In this document: one piece after another, positions 63,529-64,000 of the stretch | Layout: each line of letters begins with the position of its first letter | Numbering within the stretch: position 1 is the first letter of the stretch | Source of the DNA: Synechococcus sp. JA-3-3Ab | GTDB taxonomy: Bacteria; Cyanobacteriota; Cyanobacteriia; Thermostichales; Thermostichaceae | Direction: 5' to 3' | DNA: 64,000 nt | Assembly: GCF_000013205.1 (NCBI RefSeq) | Contig: NC_007775.1 | Span: forward strand, 124,001 to 188,000 | Made by a program: the position numbers and the translations under genes | Notes under the pieces: generated by a model | Told to the model about the DNA's origin: nothing | Database searches by the model: none | What the model saw: only the letters and a program-made list of their open reading frames with translations

Positions 63529-63803
63529 CACAAAAGGATAGCTTGGTAGCCCCGTACTTTAGTACGGGGCGGAAAAGCCCTTGAGCAACTTTAGTTGCTT
63601 CTTTTAGCTAGTACAGAGCTTCTCCAGGAAAACGACCTACTGCGGTGCAAAACCCGCGCGGCAATAACTAACCTGGAGGAACTTAAGTCCGAAGTAAGCA
63701 GAACTTTGAGGTTATGCCTCAAAGAACTGTCTAGGGGTGTGTTGAAAGCGCCTTCGCGAGTCCATTTTGAGCTGCGTAAGAATCCCCTGGGTGGGAGTGT
63801 CAA
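63529..63803 (+). mobile_element. MITE-like IS605 derivative (ends only)
   Basis: The left end has GGATAGCTTGGTAGCCCC with hairpin CCCCGTACT (63550-63558)/AGTACGGGG (63561-63569), and the right end runs to GTGTCAA at 63797-63803. Both match the decayed element at 11941-12842, with about 130 bp of non-coding interior. No transposase is encoded; it would depend on a TnpA in trans. The right-end terminal hairpin is damaged (CCCCTGGGTGGGAG). Confidence 0.7.
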
Positions 63804-64000
63804 AGAACCTAAACTCTCCTGCTTCCCCTGCTGAGAAGGAGCCAGCCAGGCAAGAGGGCACCTGGCTCAAAAGAACCCTAGGGGAAGTTGCACCTGCAAA
63901 CCCCCTCGGCGGATTCCCTTCTGGATGCAGGCGTGCTCAGCGCTATTCGGCGCTCCGCCCCCTTTCCTCCCTTGCCGAAGAGGTTTGCCGGCGAGAAACT
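63804..64000. other. Featureless window end
   Basis: About 200 bp after the MITE. I see no gene or repeat that I can support. Confidence 0.5.

Overview
The window reads as a piece of a cyanobacterial chromosome with high GC content (about 60 % by eye). Lineage markers are a high-light-inducible (Hlip) protein, a cyanobacterial-type AbrB regulator, an ortholog of the Synechocystis sll0418 quinone methyltransferase, the lycopene-cyclase homolog CruP, ferredoxin-type nitrate reductase NarB with NarM, and a textbook NtcA promoter. The palindrome GGGATCCC/GGATCC is extremely common (17 GGATCC in the first 5 kb by hand count, where about 1.6 would be expected). This, with the gene content, suggests a hot-spring Synechococcus of the Yellowstone A/B' type. 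That placement is inference from memory, not a search result.

Layout. 1-6.5 kb: truncated dnaK, a dnaJ-family gene, glcF, a small exported SLH-like protein and an acyl-CoA/AMP ligase. 6.5-7.4 kb: CRISPR-cas debris (a frameshifted cas1 tail, cas2, one solitary repeat-like hairpin). 7.5-13 kb: a GT39-type glycosyltransferase, a frameshifted membrane protein, two near-identical Uma2 nuclease genes plus a broken third copy, remnants of an IS200/IS605-type element with a tnpB ghost, and hliP. 13-18.4 kb: ilvA, a HugZ-like gene, an alpha/beta hydrolase, a WecG/TagA glycosyltransferase and ftsE. 18.6-26.9 kb: a cassette holding metE under a cobalamin riboswitch and, divergently, a five-gene nickel/peptide-type ABC importer. 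The cassette separates ftsE from ftsX and is bounded by two copies of the ftsE 3' end. 27-38.9 kb: ftsX, rpoZ, a complete IS605-type element (tnpA/tnpB), a pore-less MscS-like gene, a Ca2+/H+ antiporter, a TIR-like hypothetical, coaBC, abrB, a CxxCH protein with a HerA-like ATPase, and a quinone hydroxylase/methyltransferase pair. 40-43 kb: a second metE with its own cobalamin riboswitch, then tRNA-Arg(CCT). 43.1-49.8 kb: one tightly overlapping operon, narB-narM-moeA-moaA-moaC/mobA-moaD-moaE, behind an NtcA promoter. 50-64 kb: a broken pilin gene, pyrC, dsrE-like, clpB, rnr, phoU, a DUF1537 kinase, cruP, treZ and a MITE-like IS605 derivative.

How the parts work together. The nar/moa operon would make the molybdenum cofactor and nitrate reductase under nitrogen control, but narB carries an in-frame TGA and a repeat-derived insertion. 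Almost the whole operon lacks the GGATCC signature of the host (one site in 6.5 kb), which suggests acquisition from elsewhere. Both metE copies (B12-independent methionine synthase) sit behind cobalamin riboswitches, so they should be expressed when B12 is scarce. The most unusual architecture is the ftsE / metE-ABC cassette / ftsX arrangement, in which the last ABC ATPase ends in a copied FtsE C-terminus. I found no clear novel multi-gene defence system. The best candidates for new biology are the split ftsEX locus, the interrupted narB and the IS605-derived RNA-like repeats.
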